64,000 bases of DNA, taken from contig CAVQRB010000001.1 of the NCBI GenBank assembly GCA_963715055.1, positions 124,001 through 188,000 of the forward strand. Direction: 5' to 3'. Each line of letters starts with the position of its first letter. Within the stretch, counting starts at the first letter, position 1. The translations under genes and the position numbers were made by a program. Positions 8,966-17,165 of this stretch are shown in pieces. This DNA comes from CAVQRB01 sp963715055. Its GTDB lineage: Bacteria > Pseudomonadota > Alphaproteobacteria > Rhodobacterales > Rhodobacteraceae. The notes under the pieces were generated by a model. The model saw only the letters and a list, made by a program, of their open reading frames with translations. It was not told where the DNA came from and did not search any database.

Positions 8966-9822
8966 AAGATCACCCTTGGTTCGGCGCGCCCCTGCGCCAG
9001 ATCATGCAGCACGAAGGTTTGCCCGTGTTTGCCGCCGTCCTGCAATTCCGCAGCACTCAGGCCCTGCGTGGCGGAGGTCACATGGAGGTCGCGGAAGTCG
9101 ATGCCGCCGAAGGCCGGGCAGGTGGGGTTCCGGGCGGGCACCGGCACGGCCCGAAGGAATGCGCCCGCCGCGGAATAGGCCGCGACACGGCCCGCGCCCC
9201 ATTGCGCGATCCAGAGGGTTCCGTCCTCGGCTGTGACCGCGCCATCGGGGTGCAGGCCCTCTGCGCTCAGATCGAGGAAAACCTGCGGCGCGCCTGACGG
9301 CCAGCCGGTCCGGTCAAGCGGGACGCGCTGGACGATACCGGTCGTGGTGTCGGTGAAATAGGCGTGGCTCCGGTCCGGCGCAAAACAGATCGCATTGGGG
9401 ATCGTGATCTTCGGGAAAAGCTTGCGCAGCTGGCCCTGGTAGAAACGATAGATAGCACCTGTCTGGTGCTCCGCCTTGCGCCCCATTGTGCCGATCCAGA
9501 ACCCGCCCCAGGGATCGCTGCGCCCGTCGTTCGAGCGGGTCGCAGTGTTGCCCTGTTCCAGTTTTGCCAGCAGCGCCCGCGTGCCATTGGTGAGATCGAA
9601 CCGCCAGAGCCCCGACGCCGAGGCAAGCAGCAACTCCGCCTCGTCGATCCATCCGGCGGCGGAGTATTCCTCCTCGAAGCTCCATTCGATGCGGTCTTGT
9701 GATGTTCTGGTCAGCAGTTTCCTGCCCGTGATATCGAACCAGAAAAGCTGTTGGCGCAGCGGGTGCCAGAGCGCGCCCTCGCCCAAGGTGCAGCGGCGGT
9801 CGTCGAAAACCGCTGCGGTCAC
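8962..9822 (-). CDS. SMP-30/gluconolactonase-family lactonase (likely galactonolactonase)
   Basis: This 286-residue six-bladed beta-propeller belongs to the SMP-30/LRE family, whose members hydrolyse sugar lactones with a bound metal. The N-terminal CTLGEGALWHP contains the conserved metal-ligand glutamate, RSNDGRSDPWGGFWIGTMG holds the conserved asparagine/aspartate ligands, and GLHPDGAVTAEDGTLW supplies the later metal aspartate. The start is a GTG that overlaps the dgoA stop. Between a sugar dehydrogenase and dgoK-dgoA, its most likely job is opening galactono-1,4- or 1,5-lactone to galactonate; the exact sugar is inferred from context. Confidence 0.82.
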   Translation of the reverse strand: MTAAVFDDRRCTLGEGALWHPLRQQLFWFDITGRKLLTRTSQDRIEWSFEEEYSAAGWIDEAELLLASASGLWRFDLTNGTRALLAKLEQGNTATRSNDGRSDPWGGFWIGTMGRKAEHQTGAIYRFYQGQLRKLFPKITIPNAICFAPDRSHAYFTDTTTGIVQRVPLDRTGWPSGAPQVFLDLSAEGLHPDGAVTAEDGTLWIAQWGAGRVAAYSAAGAFLRAVPVPARNPTCPAFGGIDFRDLHVTSATQGLSAAELQDGGKHGQTFVLHDLAQGRAEPRVIL

Positions 9823-10424
9823 AGCAACGCCATACGATAGGCGCTGACGATCCGTTGGGCGCGCTGCGTGACCTCATCCGCGCCCATGCCCGGCTTGTAG
9901 AGGGCCGACCCGATGCCGAAGCCATCCGCGCCAGCGTCGAGCCAGGCCTTGAAATTGTCAGGCCCGGCGCCGCCCACGGCATAGACCATCGTGCCTGAGG
10001 GCAGGATGGCGCGCATTGCGGCAAGGCCGCCCGGTCCTGCCATGCTGCCGGGAAAGAGCTTGAGCCCGTCCGCTCCGGCCTTGAGGGCAATGAAGGCTTC
10101 GGTCGGCGTGAAGATGCCGGGCCAGCTTTGCAGGCCGCGTTTCTTGGTGGCCGCGATGACCTCCGGGTCGCAGTTGGGTGAGACGATGAGCCTGCCGCCT
10201 GCGTCGGCGACGGCCTCGACCTCGCCCGCGCTCAGAACGGTACCAGCGCCGATCAGCAGGCCGTCGCCGGGCATCCGGGCCAGCGCGCGGATGCTGTCGA
10301 GAGGCGACGGCGAGTTCAGCGGGACTTCGATCCGGGTGATGCCCGCGGCGACAAGGGCTTGCCCGATGGCAGGTGTTTCGGCGGGGGTGATGCCGCGCAG
10401 GATGGCAATGAGAGGCAGGGTCAT
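9819..10424 (-). CDS. dgoA: 2-dehydro-3-deoxy-6-phosphogalactonate aldolase
   Basis: This 201-residue class I aldolase of the KDPG/KDPGal family splits 2-keto-3-deoxy-6-phosphogalactonate into pyruvate and glyceraldehyde 3-phosphate, the last step of the De Ley-Doudoroff pathway. It begins MTLPLIAILRGITP with the conserved catalytic glutamate in GITRIEVPLNSP. The Schiff-base lysine is in FIALKAGADGLKLFPG. The ATG at 10424 overlaps the dgoK stop, so the longer upstream reading frame is not used. Galactonate rather than gluconate specificity is supported by the adjacent dgoK. Confidence 0.92.
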   Translation of the reverse strand: MTLPLIAILRGITPAETPAIGQALVAAGITRIEVPLNSPSPLDSIRALARMPGDGLLIGAGTVLSAGEVEAVADAGGRLIVSPNCDPEVIAATKKRGLQSWPGIFTPTEAFIALKAGADGLKLFPGSMAGPGGLAAMRAILPSGTMVYAVGGAGPDNFKAWLDAGADGFGIGSALYKPGMGADEVTQRAQRIVSAYRMALL

Positions 10425-11320
10425 GGGCGCGCTTTCAGGGAGCGATGGGCGGATGTGAGGCCGGCGAGCGTGGCGCGTTCGGTGTCCGTGAGCATGGCGG
10501 TGACGCCCTGCAAGGCCAGCGCGTCGCGGTAGGCCCGTGCTTGGGTGCCGGTGCCGAGGATGGCGAGGTTCTGGCCCAGCCAGTAGGGTCGGGCAGCGGC
10601 TATCTCGGCCCCGATGAGCAGGCCCGACAGGCTCGCCCGGGTGGTGGCAGGTCCTGTTCCTTCCAGCAGATTTGCCGCGCGCAAGGCAAAAAGCCGTGCC
10701 GCCAGCCGTTCGGGTCTGGCCATGGTCTCGCGCACAGACGCCTCGAAGGCATCCGCCTCCCAACCCTCTCCGGTCAAGGCGTGGCGCAGGACCGAGGCGG
10801 TGCCCAGCAGATCGAAAAGCTCGCCGGTCATGAAGGTTTGGAAGCTGACCACTTCGCCCGCGCTCAGATGCGCCCATTTGGTATGGGTGCCGGGCAGGCA
10901 GAGGACTCCATCCCAAGAGGGGTTGAGGCTCAGGAACCCCGCGATCTGCGTCTCCTCGCCACGCATCACGTCGGGGGGCGAGGCCTGCGCGAGACCTGAA
11001 ACCAGATGAACATCGATCCCGCAGGCGGTCGCAAGATGCGTCATCCGGGAGCCGAGCGGTGGACAGGGCACCGAGCGGTAGGGTGCTTCGCGCCAGCCCT
11101 GACGCGAACCGACCATACCGCAGGCGATGACGGGCAGGGGCCCGCCACCGAGCCAGGGGCCGATGAGTGCGGTCAGCGCGGGCTCGAAGCCTTCGGGGGC
11201 GAGCGTCGCCATGCCGGCGTTCGACTGCGCACGCGCCAGCACCGTCGCGCCCTGCATGGCGAAGGCGCGCAGGTTCGTCGTGCCCCAGTCGACGGCGATC
11301 CAGTCGGCGCGTTCGGTCAT
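10421..11320 (-). CDS. dgoK: 2-dehydro-3-deoxygalactonokinase
   Basis: This 299-residue kinase of the DgoK (COG3734) family phosphorylates 2-keto-3-deoxygalactonate before the aldolase step. The N-terminal WIAVDWGTTNLRAFAM is the actin-fold phosphate loop. CGMVGSRQGWREAPY and LCLPGTHTKWAH are diagnostic DgoK segments. It overlaps dgoA by four bases (ATGA) and lies seven bases downstream of the SDR gene. The family has few other activities, so confidence in the call is high. Confidence 0.93.
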   Translation of the reverse strand: MTERADWIAVDWGTTNLRAFAMQGATVLARAQSNAGMATLAPEGFEPALTALIGPWLGGGPLPVIACGMVGSRQGWREAPYRSVPCPPLGSRMTHLATACGIDVHLVSGLAQASPPDVMRGEETQIAGFLSLNPSWDGVLCLPGTHTKWAHLSAGEVVSFQTFMTGELFDLLGTASVLRHALTGEGWEADAFEASVRETMARPERLAARLFALRAANLLEGTGPATTRASLSGLLIGAEIAAARPYWLGQNLAILGTGTQARAYRDALALQGVTAMLTDTERATLAGLTSAHRSLKARP

Positions 11321-11327
11321 CGCTCCG

Positions 11328-12098
11328 TCATCCCGTGGTCACCACGCCGCCGTCAACGACCATGCATTGTCCGGTCATCATGCGGCTGGCGTTTGATGCC
11401 AGAAACAGCGTTGCATCGACCACGTCCTGCGGCACCAGATGCGTTTTGAGGCACTGGCGGTCGAGGTGGGCTGCAAGCCCCTCCGGCGTGGCCCATTTGT
11501 CCAGTTGTTTTTGCGTCAGCACCCATCCCGGCGCCAGCGCGTTGACCCTGACGCCATTGGGTCCGAGTTCGCGGGCAAGGCTGCGGGTCAGGGCAGTTAT
11601 ACCGCCATTGGCTGCCGTATAGGCCGGGTAGCCTGCGTTGCCCATCATGTAGCTGACCGAACTGAAGTTGATGATCGAGCCCTGTCCGCGCGCGATCATG
11701 CCGGGGGCTACGGCCTGGGCGGCGAAGAAATAGGCCTTGAGGTTGATGGCGAGCAGGTCGTCCCATTCCTGCGGGGAGAGCTTGAGCCAGTCGTGGCGTT
11801 TGTCGTTGGCGGCGTTGGAAACGAGGATGTCCACCGGTCCATGTGCTTCTTCCGCCTCGCGGATCGAGGCATGAAGCCTGTCCGTATCGGTGATGTCGCC
11901 TTGCAGAAAGAGCGGTGCGACCCCGTGCCGGCGTTCCATCTCCGCCACGAAGGCGCTGGCATCCGAGCGACCGATGAAGGCGACCTTGGCACCTTGCGCC
12001 AGAAAACCGTCGGTGAGGTCAGCGCCGATGCCGGAACCGCCGCCGGTGATGTAGACCGAAGCGCCTTTGAGGTCGTGGAAAGTTGCGTGTCGTGTCAT
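11328..12098 (-). CDS. SDR-family oxidoreductase, probable galactose 1-dehydrogenase
   Basis: This 256-residue short-chain dehydrogenase has the cofactor loop TGGGSGIG near residues 17-24, the NNAG-equivalent SNAAN, and the catalytic serine with Tyr-x-x-x-Lys-type site around SSVSYMMGNAGYPAYTAAN. The lysine of the usual YxxxK is replaced here: the site reads YTAAN, so residue +4 is asparagine. Context (two galactosidases, lactonase, dgoK, dgoA) makes an NAD(P)-dependent galactose dehydrogenase the best guess. The missing catalytic lysine is odd and could mean altered chemistry, so the activity should be treated as inferred. Confidence 0.75.
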   Translation of the reverse strand: MTRHATFHDLKGASVYITGGGSGIGADLTDGFLAQGAKVAFIGRSDASAFVAEMERRHGVAPLFLQGDITDTDRLHASIREAEEAHGPVDILVSNAANDKRHDWLKLSPQEWDDLLAINLKAYFFAAQAVAPGMIARGQGSIINFSSVSYMMGNAGYPAYTAANGGITALTRSLARELGPNGVRVNALAPGWVLTQKQLDKWATPEGLAAHLDRQCLKTHLVPQDVVDATLFLASNASRMMTGQCMVVDGGVVTTG

Positions 12099-12125
12099 GT
12101 CGGGCCTTCTTGAAATCGGAGAGGA

Positions 12126-12165
12126 CGGGAGCCTCCGGCGGGGATATTTGGAGCCAAAAGAAACT
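12126..12165. repeat. candidate Rhodobacterales intergenic repeat motif
   Basis: The gap between the SDR and alpha-galactosidase genes contains CCTCCGGCGGGGATATTT followed by GGAGCCAAAAGAAAC. From memory, very similar strings end many genes in Rhodobacteraceae genomes, as a short GC hairpin (CCTCCGGCGGGG) plus an A/T-rich tail. Only one copy was noticed in this window. It could act as a weak terminator or processing site inside the operon. Its repeat status is recalled knowledge, not shown here. Confidence 0.35.
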
Positions 12166-13508
12166 CAGGCAGCGCGTTTCCTGCGCGCCCAGGCGGGTAT
12201 CCAGTCGCCATGGGCAAAGAGGAGGTCGTCGACCAGCGATCTGATCTGCGAGAGGTCGAGTTCGGCGGCGGTGCGCGGGTCGAGACAGGCGGCGTGGTAG
12301 AGGTGTTCGACGTTTTCGGTGAGCAGTGCCTCGACGGTCAGTTCCTGCACGTTGACGTTGGTTCTCATCAGCGCCAGCAGGTGTTTGGGGATGTCATCGA
12401 CGACCGTGGGTTGCAGGCCGTTGTGATTAACAAGGCAAGGGACTTCCACCGCACAGCCCTGCGGCAGTTGCGGGATCACACCGCGGTTGGCGAGATTGCC
12501 GTAGATCACCGAAGGCGTGCCGGTCACGATGCTTTCCATGATGGTGGCCGCGTATTCGTTGGATCTTGCGTGTTCGATCCGCTCGGCCTGTTGCAGCGCG
12601 GCGTATTGCCCTTCCCAGGCGTTGATCTGCTCGACGCAGCGGGTGGGGTATTCATCGAGCGGGATGCGGAACTTTTCGATGAGGTCGGGGCGGTGCGATT
12701 TGATGAACCAGGGGACGTATTCGGCGAAGTGTTCCGAGGATTCAGTGGCGAAGTATCCCAGGTGCATGAAAGTCTCATAGCGGACCAGATTGGGGCAGCG
12801 CGGGTTCCAGCGGCTTTCAAGCGGGATTTTTCCGGCACGGTAGCCCTCGCGCATCGCGGGGTATAGATCACGGCCCCCGGCGTCGGTGAGTTCGAGCAGG
12901 AAGGCCATGTGGTTGATGCCCGCCGAGCGGTAGCGCAGGGTTTCGTGATCGAGGCCGAGATCGAGCGCCAGTTCCTCCACGGTGTTCTGCACCGAGTGAC
13001 AGAGGCCCACCTGCCTGATGTCGGGAAAACGGGCGGTCAGCGCCCAGGTGTTGATCGCCATCGGGTTGACGTATTGCAGCATCGTGGCCTTCGGGCAGAG
13101 CTGCGCCATGTCTTCGGCGATCTTCCAAAGGTGCGGCACGGTCCTGAGCCCGCGCATGATGCCGCCGATGCCCAGGGTGTCGGCGATGGTCTGGCGCAGC
13201 CCGTAGGCATTGGGAATGTCAAAATCGATCTGTGTCGCCGGCTTGAAGCCGCCGATCTGGAAGGCGACGATGACGAAATCGGCACCATCCAGTGCCTCTC
13301 GCTGGCTGGTATGTGTGCTCACGCGGGCCGGCGCGCCGAGGCTCGTGACCAGTTTGCGCGCCACCAGCTCCGATTGCGCAAGCCGCTGCGGGTCGATGTC
13401 CATCAGGGCGATATGGGCGTCCTGTAGCGACGGGCGCAGCAGCGCGTCGCCGATCAGGTTCTTCATGAAGACGGTGGAGCCCGCCCCGATCATCGTGATC
13501 TTGGTCAT
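12165..13508 (-). CDS. melA: GH4 alpha-galactosidase
   Basis: This 447-residue NAD+- and Mn2+-dependent alpha-galactosidase of glycoside hydrolase family 4 would hydrolyse melibiose or raffinose-type sugars in the cytoplasm. The N-terminal TKITMIGAGSTVF is the Rossmann NAD site. The GH4 metal motif reads GLCHSVQ with C170 and H171; the CHSV variant is the one seen in alpha-galactosidases (CHGA and CHEV mark other GH4 activities). H200 in GINHMAF is the second metal ligand. It follows the ABC permease genes and precedes the galactose catabolic genes. Confidence 0.92.
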   Translation of the reverse strand: MTKITMIGAGSTVFMKNLIGDALLRPSLQDAHIALMDIDPQRLAQSELVARKLVTSLGAPARVSTHTSQREALDGADFVIVAFQIGGFKPATQIDFDIPNAYGLRQTIADTLGIGGIMRGLRTVPHLWKIAEDMAQLCPKATMLQYVNPMAINTWALTARFPDIRQVGLCHSVQNTVEELALDLGLDHETLRYRSAGINHMAFLLELTDAGGRDLYPAMREGYRAGKIPLESRWNPRCPNLVRYETFMHLGYFATESSEHFAEYVPWFIKSHRPDLIEKFRIPLDEYPTRCVEQINAWEGQYAALQQAERIEHARSNEYAATIMESIVTGTPSVIYGNLANRGVIPQLPQGCAVEVPCLVNHNGLQPTVVDDIPKHLLALMRTNVNVQELTVEALLTENVEHLYHAACLDPRTAAELDLSQIRSLVDDLLFAHGDWIPAWARRKRAA

Positions 13509-13523
13509 GTCGCTGTCTCTTGT

Positions 13524-14369
13524 CTACTTTACGGCGCCCAGGGTCAGGCCCGCGATGAAGTGTTTCTGCATCAGGAAGAACATCAGCACCGGCGGCATGG
13601 CGGCTACGATGGAGCCTGCGGAGACCAGGTGCCATGAGGCGATCCACTGGCCGTTGAGCGAGTAGAGCCCAGCGGTGACCGGTTGCGTCGTGGCCGAGGT
13701 TGTCAACACCGTGGCCCAGAAATAGTCGTTCCATATGAAGGTGAAGACCAGCACCGAGAGGGCCGCGATCGCGGGACGCATCAGCGGCAGCACGATATAC
13801 CAGAAGATGCGCCATTCCGCGACGCCGTCGACGCGGGCGGCCTCGATCAGTTCCGAGGGGAGCGACCGGATGAAGTTGCGCATGAAAAGCGTGCAGAAGC
13901 CCGACTGGAAGGCGATGTGAAAGAGGACGAGACCCAGCGAGGTGTTGTAGAGACCCATGTTCACGGTGAGGTCGCGCACCGGCACCATCAGGATCTGGAA
14001 CGGTACGAAATTGCCCGCCACGAACATGAAGAAGATCAGGAGGTTGCCGCGGAACTTGTAGATGCCGAGCGCAAAGCCCGTCATCGTGGCGATGGCGACC
14101 GTGCCGATCACCGTGGGGATCGTGACCTTGAAGGAATTGAAGATGTACTGGCCGATGGGCGAGTTGTTGAAGACGTCGGCGTAGTTGGAAAAGGCGATGG
14201 CCGAGGGCAGGCCGAAGTAATTCCCGGCAGCGAGATCCGCGGCGGGCCGCAGCGAGGTGAGCGCCACGCCCAGAAGCGGCAGCAGCCAGATCACGAGGGC
14301 GACGGGCAGGGCGAGCTTGTAGGAAAAGCGGGCCGGTCCCGAGACCTGTTCGATGGGGCGCGGAAACAT
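13524..14369 (-). CDS. carbohydrate ABC transporter permease (MalG type)
   Basis: This 281-residue inner-membrane permease of the BPD_transp_1 (CUT1, MalG-like) family pairs with the 308-residue permease upstream. It has about six hydrophobic segments and the EAA motif EAARVDGVAEWRIFWYIVLP near residues 191-210, which docks onto the ATPase. Its start codon overlaps the MmcQ-like gene by one base step (ATGA). Substrate is inferred as an alpha-galactoside because the alpha-galactosidase gene follows directly. Confidence 0.9.
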   Translation of the reverse strand: MFPRPIEQVSGPARFSYKLALPVALVIWLLPLLGVALTSLRPAADLAAGNYFGLPSAIAFSNYADVFNNSPIGQYIFNSFKVTIPTVIGTVAIATMTGFALGIYKFRGNLLIFFMFVAGNFVPFQILMVPVRDLTVNMGLYNTSLGLVLFHIAFQSGFCTLFMRNFIRSLPSELIEAARVDGVAEWRIFWYIVLPLMRPAIAALSVLVFTFIWNDYFWATVLTTSATTQPVTAGLYSLNGQWIASWHLVSAGSIVAAMPPVLMFFLMQKHFIAGLTLGAVK

Positions 14370-14731
14370 CAGGCGATCCCTTCTCTGGGCGGCAGGGCGC
14401 TTCGGAGCTTTTTCGTGAGGCTCGCGCGGATCAAGTCATAGGAGATGATGAGCCTGTGGCGTAATTCGTCCACGGCGCAATCTTCGGGGAGTTGAACCCA
14501 ACTGCGATGAAAGTACGGAGCCTTCGAGGCTATGCCCGTCTCGATCAGCATCTGAGCGGTTTCGATGTCGCGCGTCTTGACGGAAACCCCTGCGGTGACG
14601 GCACCGATACAGGCGAACATCTTGCCGCCCACTTTCCAGGCGTCATGACCGCCGCCCCAGGGGTCGGAGCATTCTGCACCGGGCAGCGTCGCGCAGACTT
14701 GGCGCACCCGGTTCCGAAGCTCACCACTCAT
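14369..14731 (-). CDS. MmcQ/YjbR-family protein
   Basis: This 120-residue protein belongs to the MmcQ/YjbR (CyaY-like fold) family, small proteins thought to bind DNA or ligands but without a settled function. Typical features are the LPGAECSDPWGGGHDAWKVGGKMFA segment, an HRSWVQLP segment close to the C-terminus and a length near 120. It overlaps both neighbouring permease genes (TGATG upstream, ATGA downstream), so it is translated within the sugar-transport operon. Its placement between two subunits of one transporter is unusual. Confidence 0.82.
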   Translation of the reverse strand: MSGELRNRVRQVCATLPGAECSDPWGGGHDAWKVGGKMFACIGAVTAGVSVKTRDIETAQMLIETGIASKAPYFHRSWVQLPEDCAVDELRHRLIISYDLIRASLTKKLRSALPPREGIA

Positions 14732-15657
14732 CAATAGCCCTCCTTCTCGTCGCGGACCATTTTCCAGATGAAGCCGGAGATGAAGACCATCATGATCAGG
14801 AAGAGGATGACCGCGATGGCGGCACCATAACCCATGCGGTAGCCGTACTCGGATAGCGCCTGCTCGAACATGTAGAAGCTGAGGACCCGGCTCGAGCCGA
14901 AGGGTCCGCCGTCGGTCATGATCGAGACCAGATCGAAGGACCGCAGGGCGCCGATCACGGTGACCACCACGGCGATGAATGTGGCCGGGCGAAGCTGCGG
15001 CAGGATCACGAACCAGAGCATTTTCAGCCCCCTTGCCCCGTCGAGACGGGCAGCTTCCACCTGATCGGGCGAGACATTGTTGAGGCCGGTCAGGTACAGG
15101 ATCATGCAATAGGCAATCTGCGGCCAGAGCCCGGCTGCGATGATGCCGTAGGTAACGAGATCGGGGTCGGCGAGCAGGGCCACACCGGAGCCAGTGACCC
15201 ATTCGATGAGTTTGTAGAGAAGTCCGAAATTCGGAGCGTAGAACCACGAAAACATCAGGCCCACGACCACCTGGCTGATCACGAATGGAAAGAAGAAGAG
15301 CGATTTGTAGATCCGAATGCCGGTCACGTTCTGGTTGAGAAAGATCGCGATGCCGAGGCCCGCGGGCACCGCCAGCAGATAAAGCAGCAGCCAGATCACG
15401 TTGTTCTTGAGCGAGGTGTAGAAGGCGTCATCGTCGAATAGTTCGACGTAGTTCTCCGTGCCGATCCATTCCTTCTGCCCAAGCCCGTCCCAGTCGAAGA
15501 AGGAGAGCCAGAAGCTCTCGAAGATCGGCCAGATCACATAGACCGCGAACATGAAGATGCCCGGCGCGAGAAACAGCCAGGGCGTCAGGCGTTGCTGGTT
15601 GCGACGCCACCATCCGCGGCTGCGCGGGGCAGGGATGCTCGGTGCTGGCTGGGTCAT
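14731..15657 (-). CDS. carbohydrate ABC transporter permease (MalF type)
   Basis: This 308-residue CUT1-family permease has an N-terminal membrane segment (LTPWLFLAPGIFMF) and the EAA motif EAARLDGARGLKMLWFVILP in its last third. I chose the ATG at 15657 over one seven codons upstream because the protein then begins MTQPAPSIPAP with the usual short polar leader. It pairs with the MalG-type permease and the 413-residue binding protein to import a sugar, probably an alpha-galactoside. It ends in a TGATG overlap with the MmcQ-like gene. Confidence 0.9.
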   Translation of the reverse strand: MTQPAPSIPAPRSRGWWRRNQQRLTPWLFLAPGIFMFAVYVIWPIFESFWLSFFDWDGLGQKEWIGTENYVELFDDDAFYTSLKNNVIWLLLYLLAVPAGLGIAIFLNQNVTGIRIYKSLFFFPFVISQVVVGLMFSWFYAPNFGLLYKLIEWVTGSGVALLADPDLVTYGIIAAGLWPQIAYCMILYLTGLNNVSPDQVEAARLDGARGLKMLWFVILPQLRPATFIAVVVTVIGALRSFDLVSIMTDGGPFGSSRVLSFYMFEQALSEYGYRMGYGAAIAVILFLIMMVFISGFIWKMVRDEKEGY

Positions 15658-15758
15658 GGCGTTGCCTTCCGCCTCCACATCTCGGTCTCGGGATCAGCGC
15701 TGTGTCAGGGGTTGCCGGGGGCGGGCGACATGCCGGCCCCCGGCTCAGGTCTATCAGG

Positions 15759-17000
15759 TTACTTGTAGATCCGCTCGCGAGCCTTCTCCAACCGCTCGAG
15801 AATGTTGTCGAGCTGGTCCGGCTGGACCATGTACTGCTGGAAGCCTTCCATGCCGATCTTGGCCATTTCGGCAGGGGCATCCCGGTCGAAGAACTGCGCG
15901 ATGCCGCCCGGCGTGGTGGAGAGCAATTCGAAACCGGCCTGCAGGAAGGGATCATCGGCCACTTCGGAGCCTGCGTTGATCGGCAATTGGCCCATGGCCG
16001 CGTTGATCTTGGTCTGCGGACCGGCTTCCGCGATATAGGCGAGGAAGAGCTTTGCGTCCTCCACGTTCTTGGCACCCGATGGAATGTGGATCGTATCGGT
16101 CGGCGCTTCCTCGGCGCGCGGCACATCCGGGTTGATCGTCGGGAAGGCCATGAAGCCCAGGGTGTCATTGGTCATGCCACCTTCCTTGAAGACCGCCACG
16201 GCGAAGTTGCCCATCACGTAGTTGGCGGCCTTGCCCTGCACCAGAAGTGCGGCTGCATCCTGCCAGTCGATGGCCGCGTGGTTGGCCGTCACATAGCCCG
16301 GCTCCACCAGCTTGGCCCATTCCGCGAAGGTGGCCTTCACCCGGTCATCGGTCCAGGCGACCTTGCCTGCGGTGAGGTCCATGTGGAATTCATAGCCGTT
16401 GGTGCGCAAGTTCATGTAGTCGAAGATGCCGGCCCCGGGCCAGAGCGCCTTGGTCCCCGTGGTCAGGCAGTCGATGCCGGCTTCCTTGAACTTGGCGCAA
16501 TTGGCGATGAAGTCGTCCCATGTGGCGGGAACCTCCGCGCCGACCTGGGCGTAGACGTCCTTGTTGTAGTAGATGCCCCACTGGTAATAAGTGTAGGGAA
16601 CGCCCCACTGCTTGCCGTCGATGGTCATCGAGGCCTTGGCGGAGGCGAGTTTGGTGCCGAGATCATTGGCCTCCCAGACGTCCGAGACATCCATGAATTG
16701 TCCTGCGTTCACGAAGGGCGCCATGCGGTTTCCGGCGTACCAGTTCGCCAGATCCGGCGCGTCGGCGGTCAGGAAGTTGCGAATGGCGGTCTTGTAGCCT
16801 TCGTGGTCGAAGTTCTGCAGCACCACGTCGATGTCCGGGTTAGCCGCTTCGAAGTCCGCGATAATCCCTTCCATCGCTGCGAGCGGTGCGGGGTCGTAGT
16901 CCGCGTAATAGGTAAGTGTGCGTTGCTGCGCGAATGCCGGTGCTCCTGCCAGAACGGCAAGTGCCAGCGACGCGACAGAGGCTTTCATAGATGAACGCAT
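15759..17000 (-). CDS. carbohydrate ABC transporter substrate-binding protein
   Basis: This 413-residue periplasmic sugar-binding protein of the CUT1 family (SBP_bac_1) has a signal peptide ending in PAFA near residue 24. The mature start RTLTYYADYDPAPLAAMEGI and the later LYKTGTKALWPG-type region fit MalE-like folds. A GGAGGACACC ribosome site lies just before the ATG at 17000. It is the first gene of the - galactoside operon and sits opposite an IclR regulator. Alpha-galactoside specificity is inferred from the GH4 gene in the same operon. Confidence 0.9.
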   Translation of the reverse strand: MRSSMKASVASLALAVLAGAPAFAQQRTLTYYADYDPAPLAAMEGIIADFEAANPDIDVVLQNFDHEGYKTAIRNFLTADAPDLANWYAGNRMAPFVNAGQFMDVSDVWEANDLGTKLASAKASMTIDGKQWGVPYTYYQWGIYYNKDVYAQVGAEVPATWDDFIANCAKFKEAGIDCLTTGTKALWPGAGIFDYMNLRTNGYEFHMDLTAGKVAWTDDRVKATFAEWAKLVEPGYVTANHAAIDWQDAAALLVQGKAANYVMGNFAVAVFKEGGMTNDTLGFMAFPTINPDVPRAEEAPTDTIHIPSGAKNVEDAKLFLAYIAEAGPQTKINAAMGQLPINAGSEVADDPFLQAGFELLSTTPGGIAQFFDRDAPAEMAKIGMEGFQQYMVQPDQLDNILERLEKARERIYK

Positions 17001-17037
17001 GGTGTCCTCCCTGGATGCGTATCGAAAGAAAAGTTTG

Positions 17038-17054
17038 GTTCCATTATGTGGAAC
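17038..17054. promoter_or_regulatory. candidate IclR-type operator
   Basis: A perfect inverted repeat GTTCCA-TTATG-TGGAAC lies between the divergent binding-protein and IclR genes, 38 bases before the binding-protein start. IclR-family repressors bind short palindromes of this kind. It falls just downstream of a candidate promoter, a position where a bound repressor would block transcription of the galactoside operon. Confidence 0.55.
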
Positions 17055-17073
17055 ACGGTTTTATATATTGAAA

Positions 17074-17102
17074 ACTACACCGCATGTCGCCTAGACTGTC
17101 AA
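17074..17102 (-). promoter_or_regulatory. candidate promoter of the galactoside operon
   Basis: Read on the - strand, TTGACA (17102-17097) and TGTAGT (17079-17074) are separated by 17 bases, a good sigma-70 arrangement with a perfect -35 and a 4/6 match -10. The predicted start near 17067 puts the GTTCCA-N5-TGGAAC palindrome at about +13 to +29. Confidence 0.5.
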
Positions 17103-17165
17103 CAGTGTTCTTCGTGAAAGGGTTGAAAGATGCCGATGCGAGGGACGACAGGGGAGAGGAAACAG

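Noticed and set aside
15759..17000. Xylose or ribose transport role for the CUT1 binding protein
   Set aside because: The operon places it with alpha-galactosidase and CUT1 permeases, unlike the xylose set at 132-3375.
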